Of a DNA stretch of 6,875 nucleotides, positions 1-5,726 are shown piece after piece. The stretch spans positions 1 to 6,875 of the forward strand of contig JAAKFP010000137.1 in assembly GCA_011065005.1 (NCBI GenBank). The letters run 5' to 3'. Within the stretch, counting starts at the first letter, position 1; every line of letters starts with the position of its first letter. Under the pieces are notes generated by a model that saw only the letters and a program-made list of their open reading frames with translations, ran no database searches and was not told where the DNA came from. Made by a program: the position numbers and the translations under genes. This DNA is from Chlamydiota bacterium. Lineage in GTDB: Bacteria; Chlamydiota; Chlamydiia; Chlamydiales; Waddliaceae.

Positions 1-143
1 ATCCAGGCCAAGCTTGTTGAAGTTCTCTGCCAATGATTTTGCTGCATAGTCTCCTTGCTTTGCGATCTCCATGCAGAGTGAGAGACGCTGTTCACGTAAG
101 TCGTCACCATCCAGGCCAAGCTTGTTGAAGTTCTTTGCCAATG
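1..143 (-). repeat. 108-bp (36-codon) in-frame tandem repeat, entering from the left edge
   Basis: Bases 1-35 and 109-143 are identical except for one base (C27 versus T135), so the period is 108 bp, exactly 36 codons. Both copies encode the NFNKLGLD core. The DNA is more similar than the rest of the unit, which suggests recent duplication or gene conversion of this part. More units are probably present beyond the window. Confidence 0.85.
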
Positions 144-597
144 CAGCAGGCGAATGTTCGTCTTTCTTTACTATTTCATGGCACAGTCCTAGGCGATTTT
201 CAACAGTAGCACCTGTAAATAGATGTTCAAAATGATACGCGAAGGTTCCGGCATAGTCATCTACAAGTAAATGGGCTAGTACTACCCTTCGATTGGGGTC
301 TTTTTCCTGCTCTAACAATTCCAAGGGGTTTCTTTTCCCCATAAGCGCTTTTAGACAAAGGGATTTCACGCGTTCCGAATTGTCTGATGGACACTGTCTC
401 AAAGTGTATTCAATCACAGCACCAGATAGCTCTTGTTTCGAACTCAACGCATCTTTTAGCTCGTCGAATTTACCCTCTGTTGCTTTGGTAAGTATAGATT
501 CTGCGAGAGTTCCCTCTTCCTCACTTAACGAAAGAGGGGGCTCCCATCTCAGAGGCTTGAATTGATCCTTTTTTTCCGGATAAAGAGGATTTGTCAT
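1..597 (-). CDS. Partial helical tandem-repeat protein of unknown function (N-terminal 199 residues)
   Basis: The minus strand is open from an ATG at 597-595 to the left edge with no stop, giving 199 residues that start MTNPLYPEKKDQFKPLRWE. The C-terminal side is cut off. Residues 1-60 are charged and rich in Glu and Lys; there is no signal peptide and no membrane segment, so a cytosolic or secreted-without-signal protein is likely. From about residue 135 a 36-residue repeat begins: unit 1 covers R135-Q170 (core RLGLCHEIV, then LAKNFNKLGLD) and unit 2 starts at R171 (RLSLCMEIA, then LAENFNKLGLD) and continues past the edge. The pattern of two amphipathic helices per unit suggests an alpha-solenoid of TPR or Sel1 style, but the consensus of neither family is met. 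Residues 60-134 may hold older, degenerate units. An AAGAGA sequence lies 7 nt before the ATG, and a good promoter match lies just upstream. I do not recognise the family; a binding or scaffold role is only an inference from the repeats. Confidence 0.85.
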   Translation of the reverse strand, partial: MTNPLYPEKKDQFKPLRWEPPLSLSEEEGTLAESILTKATEGKFDELKDALSSKQELSGAVIEYTLRQCPSDNSERVKSLCLKALMGKRNPLELLEQEKDPNRRVVLAHLLVDDYAGTFAYHFEHLFTGATVENRLGLCHEIVKKDEHSPAALAKNFNKLGLDGDDLREQRLSLCMEIAKQGDYAAKSLAENFNKLGLD

Positions 598-637
598 AAA
601 TTATCTCTTTTTTTTTATCTCAATTACCCTAATCATT

Positions 638-666
638 ATTATAATAAAAATTAATAAAAAAAACAA
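638..666 (-). promoter_or_regulatory. Candidate sigma-70 promoter for the repeat-protein gene
   Basis: On the minus strand TTGTTT (666-661) is followed by a 17-nt spacer and a perfect TATAAT (643-638). Transcription would start near 631 and leave a leader of about 33 nt before the ATG at 597. The surroundings are very AT-rich, so chance matches are more likely here, but the spacing and position fit well. Confidence 0.5.
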
Positions 667-760
667 CTTATTATTCATTTTTTTAAAGCATTATTTTCAT
701 AGTTAAATACATTGAATTATAAGGCTCATACGAAAAAAATAACCTTGCGTAGTAACTTTT

Positions 761-901
761 CAGCCAATGCCGTCAACTTAAAGAAAAGATTTTACCACAG
801 AGAGCGTCGAGATCACAGAGAGAATCATTTTTTCTCTCTGTGGGCTCAGTGAACTCAGTGGTAAATATTTTTTTATTCTCTTAAGTTGACGGCATTGACT
901 G
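761..901. repeat. 141-bp palindromic element (MITE-like long hairpin)
   Basis: The ends 761-781 and 881-901 are inverted repeats matching at 20 of 21 positions; 765-781 and 881-897 match perfectly over 17 bp (CAATGCCGTCAACTTAA). Nested inside are tttaccac at 791-798 against gtggtaaa at 858-865, and a perfect 11-bp hairpin CACAGAGAGAA (814-824) against its complement (832-842) with a 7-nt loop. The whole element could fold as one long hairpin with small bulges. It encodes nothing. A 7-bp TTCAGCC occurs at 759-765 and 902-908, but it overlaps the left end and is not a clean target duplication. Confidence 0.85.
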
Positions 902-921
902 TTCAGCCCCCCTTTTTAGGC

Positions 922-1074
922 CGCGAAGAGGCGAAGAGGCGAAGAGGCGAAGAGGCGAAGATTACGCGAAGTTTATTAGACGTATAGACCAATTTGGGGT
1001 GATTTTTTACGATTTAAAGTCATTTTAGGGTTGTTTTCCTTAAAATTCTTCGCGTGTCCTTCGCTTCCTTCGCG
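922..1074. repeat. GCGAAGAG tandem array with complementary CTTCGCG units (inverted-repeat element)
   Basis: Four full copies and one partial copy of the 8-bp unit GCGAAGAG occupy 923-960. CGCGAAG recurs at 965-971. The other side carries the complement: CTTCGCG at 1048-1054, CTTCGC at 1059-1064 and CTTCGCG at 1068-1074. The outermost pair is 922-928 with 1068-1074. The central 972-1047 is AT-rich and not repeated. The structure is that of a palindromic element whose left arm has expanded by slippage. Confidence 0.75.
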
Positions 1075-1132
1075 ATCTCCCCAGTAACTTAATGTATATT
1101 GCTTAAAATTAGGCATCTACAAAAAGCTAAAT

Positions 1133-1197
1133 CCCGCCTTCCGGGCTTAATATTTAGGGGATATTCGGTCCCAGGGCTTGTCCTTCGGACTTACCCT
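1133..1197. repeat. Two GC-rich small hairpins in a repeat-like segment
   Basis: CCCG (1133-1136) and CGGG (1142-1145) enclose a 5-nt loop. Further on, AGGG (1173-1176) and GTCC (1180-1183) pair with GGAC (1187-1190) and CCCT (1194-1197), giving a hairpin with a TTC loop and a 3x3 internal loop. Between them lies TATTTAGGGGATATTCGG. From memory this type of CCCGG/AATATTTAGGGGATATTCGG segment resembles interspersed repeats of environmental bacteria; that resemblance is not verified here. Confidence 0.45.
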
Positions 1198-1246
1198 TGC
1201 GTAAGAAGGCCGTAAATGTTAGTAGTTTCCTTCTGATACAAGTATA

Positions 1247-1310
1247 ACAGGATGGGAAGGATAGACAGGATGATGAGAAACATTTATCCTGTCTATCATG
1301 CTTATCTTGT
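1247..1310. repeat. Imperfect palindrome just downstream of the kinase gene
   Basis: Arms 1247-1271 and 1286-1310 match at 20 of 25 positions, with a perfect inner 12 bp (GATAGACAGGAT at 1260-1271) and a 14-nt loop. Three of the five mismatches become G-U pairs in a plus-strand transcript. It ends 4 bp from the kinase stop codon at 1315-1317. It could stop or stabilise the leftward kinase transcript, but no U-tract follows on that strand, so it is not called a rho-independent terminator. The AGGAT-rich arms suggest a repeat family rather than a dedicated regulator. Confidence 0.6.
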
Positions 1311-1314
1311 AATA

Positions 1315-3564
1315 TTATTTTTCAGAGGGAACGACCGATGTTAGTGGAATCTCAAACCAGAACGTAGACCCCTCCATCGGTGTGCTTTCACAACCAATTC
1401 GTCCTTGCATCATTTCTACAAGCTGTTTGCAAATGGCAAGACCTAAACCCGTACCTCCGAATTTTCTTGTCGTTGAAACGTCCTGTTGTGAGAATTTTTC
1501 GAAAATATACTCTTTTTTTTCAGGGGGTATTCCGATGCCTGTATCTTTTACTTCAAATCGAATCAGTGCCTGATCTTCCCCCAATCGTTTTATGCAACTG
1601 ACATGTACGGATACTGAACCCTTTTCTGTGAATTTGACAGCATTGCTAGCGAGGTTAGTGATCGCTTGACGGATCCTTGTTGGATCAGCGATGACCTCTG
1701 TGGGGACGTCAGGAGCGAAATAGATGGAGAAGTCTAGGCCTTTTTCTTCTGCTTTAGGTTGCATGAGTTCTCCTACCTCTTCTACGACTTTGTGCAGATT
1801 GCAAGGTATAGCCTCAAGCTTTAACTCTCCGGCTTCGATCTTTGAGAAGTCTAGGATGTCGTTTATGACCTCTAGGAGCATTTTACCCGACAGGTTAATG
1901 CAGCTGACATACTTCTCTTGTTTTTCATCCAACCCTGTACTTGTTAAGAGAGAGGTCATTCCGATGACCCCATTTAATGGAGTACGGATCTCATGGCTCA
2001 TATTTGCCAGGAAAGCACTTTTGGCTACAGTAGCTTCTTCAGCTTTTCTTTTCGATTTATTGAGATCGCGCATTGCCTTTTCGAGGTCTCGAGATCTAAA
2101 ATAGGTGGACTGCGCAAAGTAGATTCCGAAGAAGATGATGACAGATAGAAAGATTCCATAAAATAATGTGAAGGCAGGAAGTATGGAGCGGTATTCTTTA
2201 ATCAATGAAGCTCTTGGTTGCACTTTTATGCGCCAATGATTGTTGAAGAAGGAAAAGTCCGTTTCTACGCCGGGAAGGTTTTCTTCAAGATCTCCCGTTT
2301 CGTCACGGAAATACAAATCTTTATTTTTATCGGAGACGACGATTGAATAGTTTTTTAAAATTTCGGGAGTTAAAATCCCGTCGAAAAGGGTTTTTATGTC
2401 GAACCCCCCAACGATGAAGCCATCAAATACTCCTTTAGGGAAAAGAGGAACGTAGACCAGAAACCCTTTACCACCTTGCACGAGTTTGACGACCGGTGAA
2501 GATGAGGTTTTTTTCTGTTGTTTCATCTGTTTGATGGCATCTGCATGGCTATTGTCGTACATGAGATCAATATCTTTAGCAGCTTCGTTGCCCTCCCAGG
2601 GGGCAATCCAGCGGACATGAAACGAGGCGTCTGCCCATTCAATGACGTTTAATCCTGACTTCGCATCGATGTATGAAAGCGCATCCACCTCCCACTCTTC
2701 CTTTGGGGTACTTCCCCGGGCTTCCCAACGTTTAGCGATATGTTCCAACGACTGGATTCGAAGTTGCAAAAAGTTATCAAGAGTGGTTTTTACCTGTTCA
2801 GCTTTTGCTTCATTTGCTTTTTGAAATTGATAACGCTCCTGATCTTCCAGTGCTTGCCAGAGGACTACTGTGGCAATAAGAAATGCAAAAGTTGATGGAA
2901 GGGGAAGAAGGGGTGGAAGGGCGCCATCATATGTTTTGCAGTGTGTCCATGCGTAGGTGATGACGGTTGCTGAGAGGAGTAGCAATTCTATTGTTGGGCG
3001 TCCTTCAAGTTGGGTAAATTCAATCCATCCCATTGATTCTGCTCCTGTGGCCCACCCAAGAAATTCTATGCAGGCAAAGGCGATAGTGATGCCTGCGGTA
3101 ACACGGAGAGTTAATTGACGCAAGCTAAAGCGTTTTTTATGAGCCATGATAATAAGAGATATTCCGAGGAAACAAAATCCTAAGGAGGTGTTGGGGGCCA
3201 TTCTTCCGGCGTACGGTGAGTTCAGTGAGTGAGGTTGCTGCAGGAAGAGTTGGTCGATGCCAAAATCAACGCCTAGGAGGTATTGAAACAAAGTGAGGAA
3301 GGAGATGCCTGCAACGGTGCAGGCGAAAAAGAGTGCCAAACGTTTCCATTTGTGCATGACCATGATGCAGCATAGTGCTCCGCAGAAGAGAGCAAGGGCG
3401 GCATTGAACTGCATTGAGGTGAAAAAGCGGAAATCGTCGAGGATGCCGAATCTATAGAGATACCAACTTGCGAGTACAGAGCCGCTGGTAAAGGCAATGA
3501 TAGAAGCCAAAACAAGGATTGCTGTTCTGGCCTTTGCGTTTGGTTTTCGGATCTTTGAGTCCAT
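1315..3564 (-). CDS. Membrane sensor histidine kinase with multi-helix N-terminus and CHASE-like sensor
   Basis: This 749-residue protein should autophosphorylate on a histidine in response to a signal and pass the phosphate to a response regulator. Seven hydrophobic segments lie at about 15-35, 52-71, 74-95, 122-141, 152-172, 192-206 and 222-240. They are followed by a roughly 215-residue extracytoplasmic region (245-455) whose ending (GKGFLVYVPLF, FDGFIVGGFDIKTLFDGIL) fits a CHASE domain, then an eighth helix (463-484) and a short coiled coil (490-515). The HisKA domain has the phospho-acceptor His524 in NMSHEIRTPLNGVIG. The HATPase_c domain has the N-box Asn637/Asn641, the G1 box DTGIGIP (674-680) and the G2 box GGTGLGLA (703-710), so all catalytic motifs are intact. 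The protein ends soon after the kinase core; there is no receiver or Hpt domain, and no response regulator gene is in the window, so it is an orphan here. The ATG lacks a clear ribosome binding site. The ligand cannot be told from sequence. Confidence 0.96.
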   Translation of the reverse strand: MDSKIRKPNAKARTAILVLASIIAFTSGSVLASWYLYRFGILDDFRFFTSMQFNAALALFCGALCCIMVMHKWKRLALFFACTVAGISFLTLFQYLLGVDFGIDQLFLQQPHSLNSPYAGRMAPNTSLGFCFLGISLIIMAHKKRFSLRQLTLRVTAGITIAFACIEFLGWATGAESMGWIEFTQLEGRPTIELLLLSATVITYAWTHCKTYDGALPPLLPLPSTFAFLIATVVLWQALEDQERYQFQKANEAKAEQVKTTLDNFLQLRIQSLEHIAKRWEARGSTPKEEWEVDALSYIDAKSGLNVIEWADASFHVRWIAPWEGNEAAKDIDLMYDNSHADAIKQMKQQKKTSSSPVVKLVQGGKGFLVYVPLFPKGVFDGFIVGGFDIKTLFDGILTPEILKNYSIVVSDKNKDLYFRDETGDLEENLPGVETDFSFFNNHWRIKVQPRASLIKEYRSILPAFTLFYGIFLSVIIFFGIYFAQSTYFRSRDLEKAMRDLNKSKRKAEEATVAKSAFLANMSHEIRTPLNGVIGMTSLLTSTGLDEKQEKYVSCINLSGKMLLEVINDILDFSKIEAGELKLEAIPCNLHKVVEEVGELMQPKAEEKGLDFSIYFAPDVPTEVIADPTRIRQAITNLASNAVKFTEKGSVSVHVSCIKRLGEDQALIRFEVKDTGIGIPPEKKEYIFEKFSQQDVSTTRKFGGTGLGLAICKQLVEMMQGRIGCESTPMEGSTFWFEIPLTSVVPSEK

Positions 3565-3593
3565 AGAATTATTTAATATAGGTTTCTTAATTA

Positions 3594-3622
3594 CATCTAG
3601 CTCTTAAAGGTCTGTTTGTCAA
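3594..3622 (-). promoter_or_regulatory. Candidate promoter for the histidine kinase gene
   Basis: On the minus strand a perfect TTGACA (3622-3617) is followed by 17 nt and a weak TAGATG (3599-3594). The leader would be about 25 nt. The -10 match is poor (3 of 6), so only the -35 box is strong. TTGTCA with GATAAA (3616-3644) on the opposite strand overlaps it and could drive rightward transcription, but less convincingly. Confidence 0.35.
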
Positions 3623-3669
3623 GAGTAAACACATTCAAGATAAATTTGGGAGTACGGGGACTTGTCAGC

Positions 3670-3740
3670 CAGGGCTAACGCATTAAAATTTATTTAATAA
3701 TGAACTGAATAGTTACAAGAATTTTAATGCGTTAGCCCTG
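3670..3740. repeat. Perfect 21-bp inverted repeat with a 29-bp centre
   Basis: The arm 3670-3690, which starts CAGGGCTAACGCATT, is repeated exactly in inverse at 3720-3740; the centre is AT-rich (3691-3719). It lies in the divergent region between the kinase and ankyrin genes. It has no U-tract in either direction. The size and perfect arms suit a small MITE or repeat element; an operator or a leader hairpin are less likely alternatives. Confidence 0.85.
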
Positions 3741-3774
3741 CCACCTCCTATCCTTTGGTGTTCCTGGCCTTTGG

Positions 3775-3803
3775 TTTACAATAATTGGTGATCATGATAG
3801 ATT
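3775..3803 (+). promoter_or_regulatory. Candidate promoter for the ankyrin-repeat gene
   Basis: TTTACA (3775-3780), a 17-nt spacer and TAGATT (3798-3803) give a plausible sigma-70 promoter. Transcription would start near 3810 and leave a leader of about 95 nt before the ATG at 3905. The inverted repeat 3670-3740 would then lie upstream of the transcript. Confidence 0.3.
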
Positions 3804-3904
3804 GCGTGGCAAAGGACTCTGACTCAGCGATTATTCTAATTTTTTGTATGTATATGTGAAAAGCGAGCAGGGACGTGTAGCTTAACTTGAAATAGGGAGA
3901 AATC

Positions 3905-5461
3905 ATGAATTTTACAGGGATTGTATCAATCTTCAATAGGCTATACAGCGGGAGCTTTTTGGAAGAGGAGGATTTGGAAGCTAAGGATTTGCGAAGGTAT
4001 ATAATAATTACTGGAATTGCTGTGTTTACTTTTTCAACCTTTACCTTCCTCGCTTTGGCAGATAAAAATAAGCGTTTACAAAATGCCTGCGATTCGAAGA
4101 GTCATTATCTCATCAAGTTCTGGAGTAATCTGGGAGCAGATGTAGACCACGTTGTTCGAGAAGCTTACAAGAGTAATAAAATAGGTACAATGCAAATTCT
4201 CTTCAATAGGGGAGCCGATCTCAATATGGTAGGTGATGATGGTAAGTCTCTTCTTCATTTGGCTTGTGAATCTGGTAATTTAGATGTAGCTCGTCTTCTA
4301 CTTGGATATGATGAGACTGTTCTTGCAATTAGCGACAAAGAAACAGTAAGTACACCTTTACGTGTTGCTAGTAAACATGGGTGTGAAGACCTGGTTGAGT
4401 ATCTCCTCACGAGTGGGGCTGAGGTCGACGCTCTTTCTGGAGGAGTTTGGCTTAGGGGAAGGTGTTGCATTTATGATAAATATGATAAAAGAAGAAAAGG
4501 AAGAACTCCTCTGTATGTTGCCTGTAGCAACGGACATACAAATGTTGCAAAGTTACTTCTTGATAAAAGGGCTAATATTGAAGCAACATCACCAGAAATC
4601 ATTCGAACGTTTCCTTATAACCATGCTATGACAGCACTGCATGCTGCATGTAGAAATGGGCACTATGAAACTGCGGAGCTTCTTCTTGATAGAGGAGCAA
4701 AGATTGAAGCTGTTGATCGTCGAGAGGACACAGCGCTACATATTGCATGTCGAAACGGTAAAAAAAATATTGTTGAGCTTCTACTAGACAGAGGAGCAAA
4801 TGTTGAAGCTAAGAATTGCAGAGGAATAAGCTCAGGTGGGGAAGATACACCCTTACACATCGCATGTGAAAAAGACGAAGGAGAAATTGTCGAACTTCTC
4901 ATTAAAAGAAAAGCAGACCCAAATGCAAAAAACGGAGATGGACGCACTCCGCTGTTTGTCTATTGCGAACAAAAAGGTAAGTGGTCGCCCGACCTTGCAA
5001 CAATTCTCCTTGAAGCAGGAGCCGATATAAATGTACGAGAGGAGATCTTATCCAAGGATACAATATTGGATGCTTGTTTGTCTAGACGTCACTGGAACAG
5101 AATTCGTTTTTTGGTGTCAAAAGGGGCCGATCTGGAGAATTGTTCATCCTTCAATTTTTCTAATGCTCTAAAGGATGTATGTGCGGCGGGCCACGAAGAT
5201 TTGGTTGAACTTCTTGTCAACGGGCTATCAAAAAGTCCACATCTACAAACAATGATTAATGCACTTGTGTACCCGCCGACTGGTTTTCTAAATTCATACG
5301 TAAGAGTAACAGTGTTAGAAGTAGCCAGTAAGTTTGGGCATGAAGGTATCGTTAAAATTTTACTTGCTCATGGAGCTACTACAATAAGAAATGCCATAGA
5401 TGTAGCAAAACAAGAAGGTCATATGAACATTGTGGTGCTATTAAGGGCTCATGAGAAATAA
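3905..5461 (+). CDS. Ankyrin-repeat protein with an N-terminal membrane anchor
   Basis: This 518-residue protein has one hydrophobic segment (about 31-52, IIITGIAVFTFSTFTFLALA) after a charged N-terminus, and then ankyrin repeats almost to the end. About twelve units can be traced: a degenerate one near 76-110, clear ones at 113-143, 147-177, 199-229, 241-270, 273-303, 313-343 and 346-377, and weaker ones at 384-412, 417-440, 467-490 and 494-516. Typical cores are TPLYVACSNGH, TALHAACRNGH and TPLHIACEKDE with VELLLDRGANVEA. Insertions of roughly 20, 12 and 9 residues sit between units near 178-198, 230-241 and 304-312, and near 441-466. Ankyrin repeats bind proteins, so the protein is probably a membrane-tethered binder. 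In host-associated bacteria such proteins are often secreted effectors, but no secretion signal can be shown here. The ATG has a good Shine-Dalgarno (AGGGAGA, 3894-3900) at 5 nt. It is divergent from the kinase gene. The binding partner is unknown. Confidence 0.95.
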   Translation: MNFTGIVSIFNRLYSGSFLEEEDLEAKDLRRYIIITGIAVFTFSTFTFLALADKNKRLQNACDSKSHYLIKFWSNLGADVDHVVREAYKSNKIGTMQILFNRGADLNMVGDDGKSLLHLACESGNLDVARLLLGYDETVLAISDKETVSTPLRVASKHGCEDLVEYLLTSGAEVDALSGGVWLRGRCCIYDKYDKRRKGRTPLYVACSNGHTNVAKLLLDKRANIEATSPEIIRTFPYNHAMTALHAACRNGHYETAELLLDRGAKIEAVDRREDTALHIACRNGKKNIVELLLDRGANVEAKNCRGISSGGEDTPLHIACEKDEGEIVELLIKRKADPNAKNGDGRTPLFVYCEQKGKWSPDLATILLEAGADINVREEILSKDTILDACLSRRHWNRIRFLVSKGADLENCSSFNFSNALKDVCAAGHEDLVELLVNGLSKSPHLQTMINALVYPPTGFLNSYVRVTVLEVASKFGHEGIVKILLAHGATTIRNAIDVAKQEGHMNIVVLLRAHEK

Positions 5462-5473
5462 TATTGGGGTCAT

Positions 5474-5530
5474 AATCCGTACGCATGGTTCTGTGAGAGG
5501 TCGGGGCCAAAAGGGCCCACCTACTCGATA
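5474..5530 (+). mobile_element. Remnant of the 3' end of a group II intron (end of domain V and domain VI)
   Basis: The segment ACGCATGGTTCTGTGAGAGG (5481-5500), followed by a hairpin and CTACTCGAT (5521-5529), matches the way many bacterial group II introns end. The hairpin fits domain VI: AGGT (5498-5501) and GGGCC (5504-5508) pair with GGCCC (5514-5518) and ACCT (5519-5522) around an AAAAG loop. Read in frame it gives IIRTHGSVRGRGQKGPPTRY; the GSVRG phrase is a familiar false translation of intron domain V/VI. The 5' strand of domain V (a GAGCCATG-like segment), the catalytic core and the reverse transcriptase are not present upstream, where the ankyrin gene ends only 12 bp earlier. It is therefore a non-functional tail, left by a deletion or a 5'-truncated insertion. 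The call rests on recalled intron consensus. Confidence 0.6.
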
Positions 5531-5649
5531 CCCCATTGAACCTCCTATCCTTCCCCCCGTTGTACCCGTTGCCGTCAATAGACCGCACCTCTCCTTGCGC
5601 CCAGGCTCTGTAATTAGCCCCTTGTACCTACTCCCAAATTTATTGGGAC
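5531..5649. other. Short unassigned gap with a small hairpin
   Basis: Between the intron tail and the holA promoter no gene is supported. A plus-strand frame runs on from the intron tail to 5678, ending PNLLGLVDEVGDDI, but it begins inside ribozyme-like sequence and is proline-rich in the style of non-coding C-rich DNA. A 5-bp hairpin CCCAA (5633-5637) with TTGGG (5643-5647), framed by CCTACT (5627-5632) and AGTAGG (5660-5665), is visible. This gap may be the former 3' exon of the intron. Confidence 0.4.
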
Positions 5650-5677
5650 TTGTTGATGAAGTAGGCGATGATATATA
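5650..5677 (+). promoter_or_regulatory. Candidate promoter for holA
   Basis: TTGTTG (5650-5655), a 16-nt spacer and TATATA (5672-5677) form a fair sigma-70 promoter. Transcription would start near 5684, which is inside the upstream in-frame ATG at 5682 and therefore favours translation from the ATG at 5727. Confidence 0.4.
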
Positions 5678-5726
5678 GTAGATGCCTGGAGTAAAAACTA
5701 GAGAAGAGTTAATTGCAGGCGCACAG

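Larger units (their letters stand above)
598..1314. other. 717-bp gene-free region filled with repeats
   Basis: No convincing protein gene is seen on either strand. About 598-720 is AT-rich upstream DNA of the leftward repeat-protein gene. From 761 to 1310 four structurally different elements follow one another: a long near-perfect hairpin (761-901), a GCGAAGAG tandem array with complementary CTTCGCG units (922-1074), a pair of small GC-rich hairpins (1133-1197) and an imperfect palindrome (1247-1310) that ends 4 bp from the kinase stop codon. Confidence 0.8.

Noticed and set aside
1247..1310. Rho-independent terminator for the kinase gene
   Set aside because: The palindrome has a 14-nt loop and no U-tract in the direction of the kinase transcript.
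3743..5552. A 13-bp direct repeat ACCTCCTATCCTT at 3743-3755 and 5540-5552 that flanks the ankyrin gene, possibly marking an inserted cassette
   Set aside because: A match of this length somewhere in a window of this size is close to chance expectation, and neither copy marks a clear element boundary.
5500..5625. A minus-strand reading with ANYRAWAQGEVRSIDGNG, faintly like the start of bacterial heme peroxidases
   Set aside because: The frame is closed by a stop just upstream, enters the intron tail downstream and lacks the expected NN and WG residues; the glycine content follows from the C-rich plus strand.
5451..5678. A plus-strand frame of 75 codons after the ankyrin gene
   Set aside because: It starts in the ankyrin stop region, passes through the intron-like tail (GSVRG phrase) and is proline-rich; it has no ribosome binding site and looks like a false translation.
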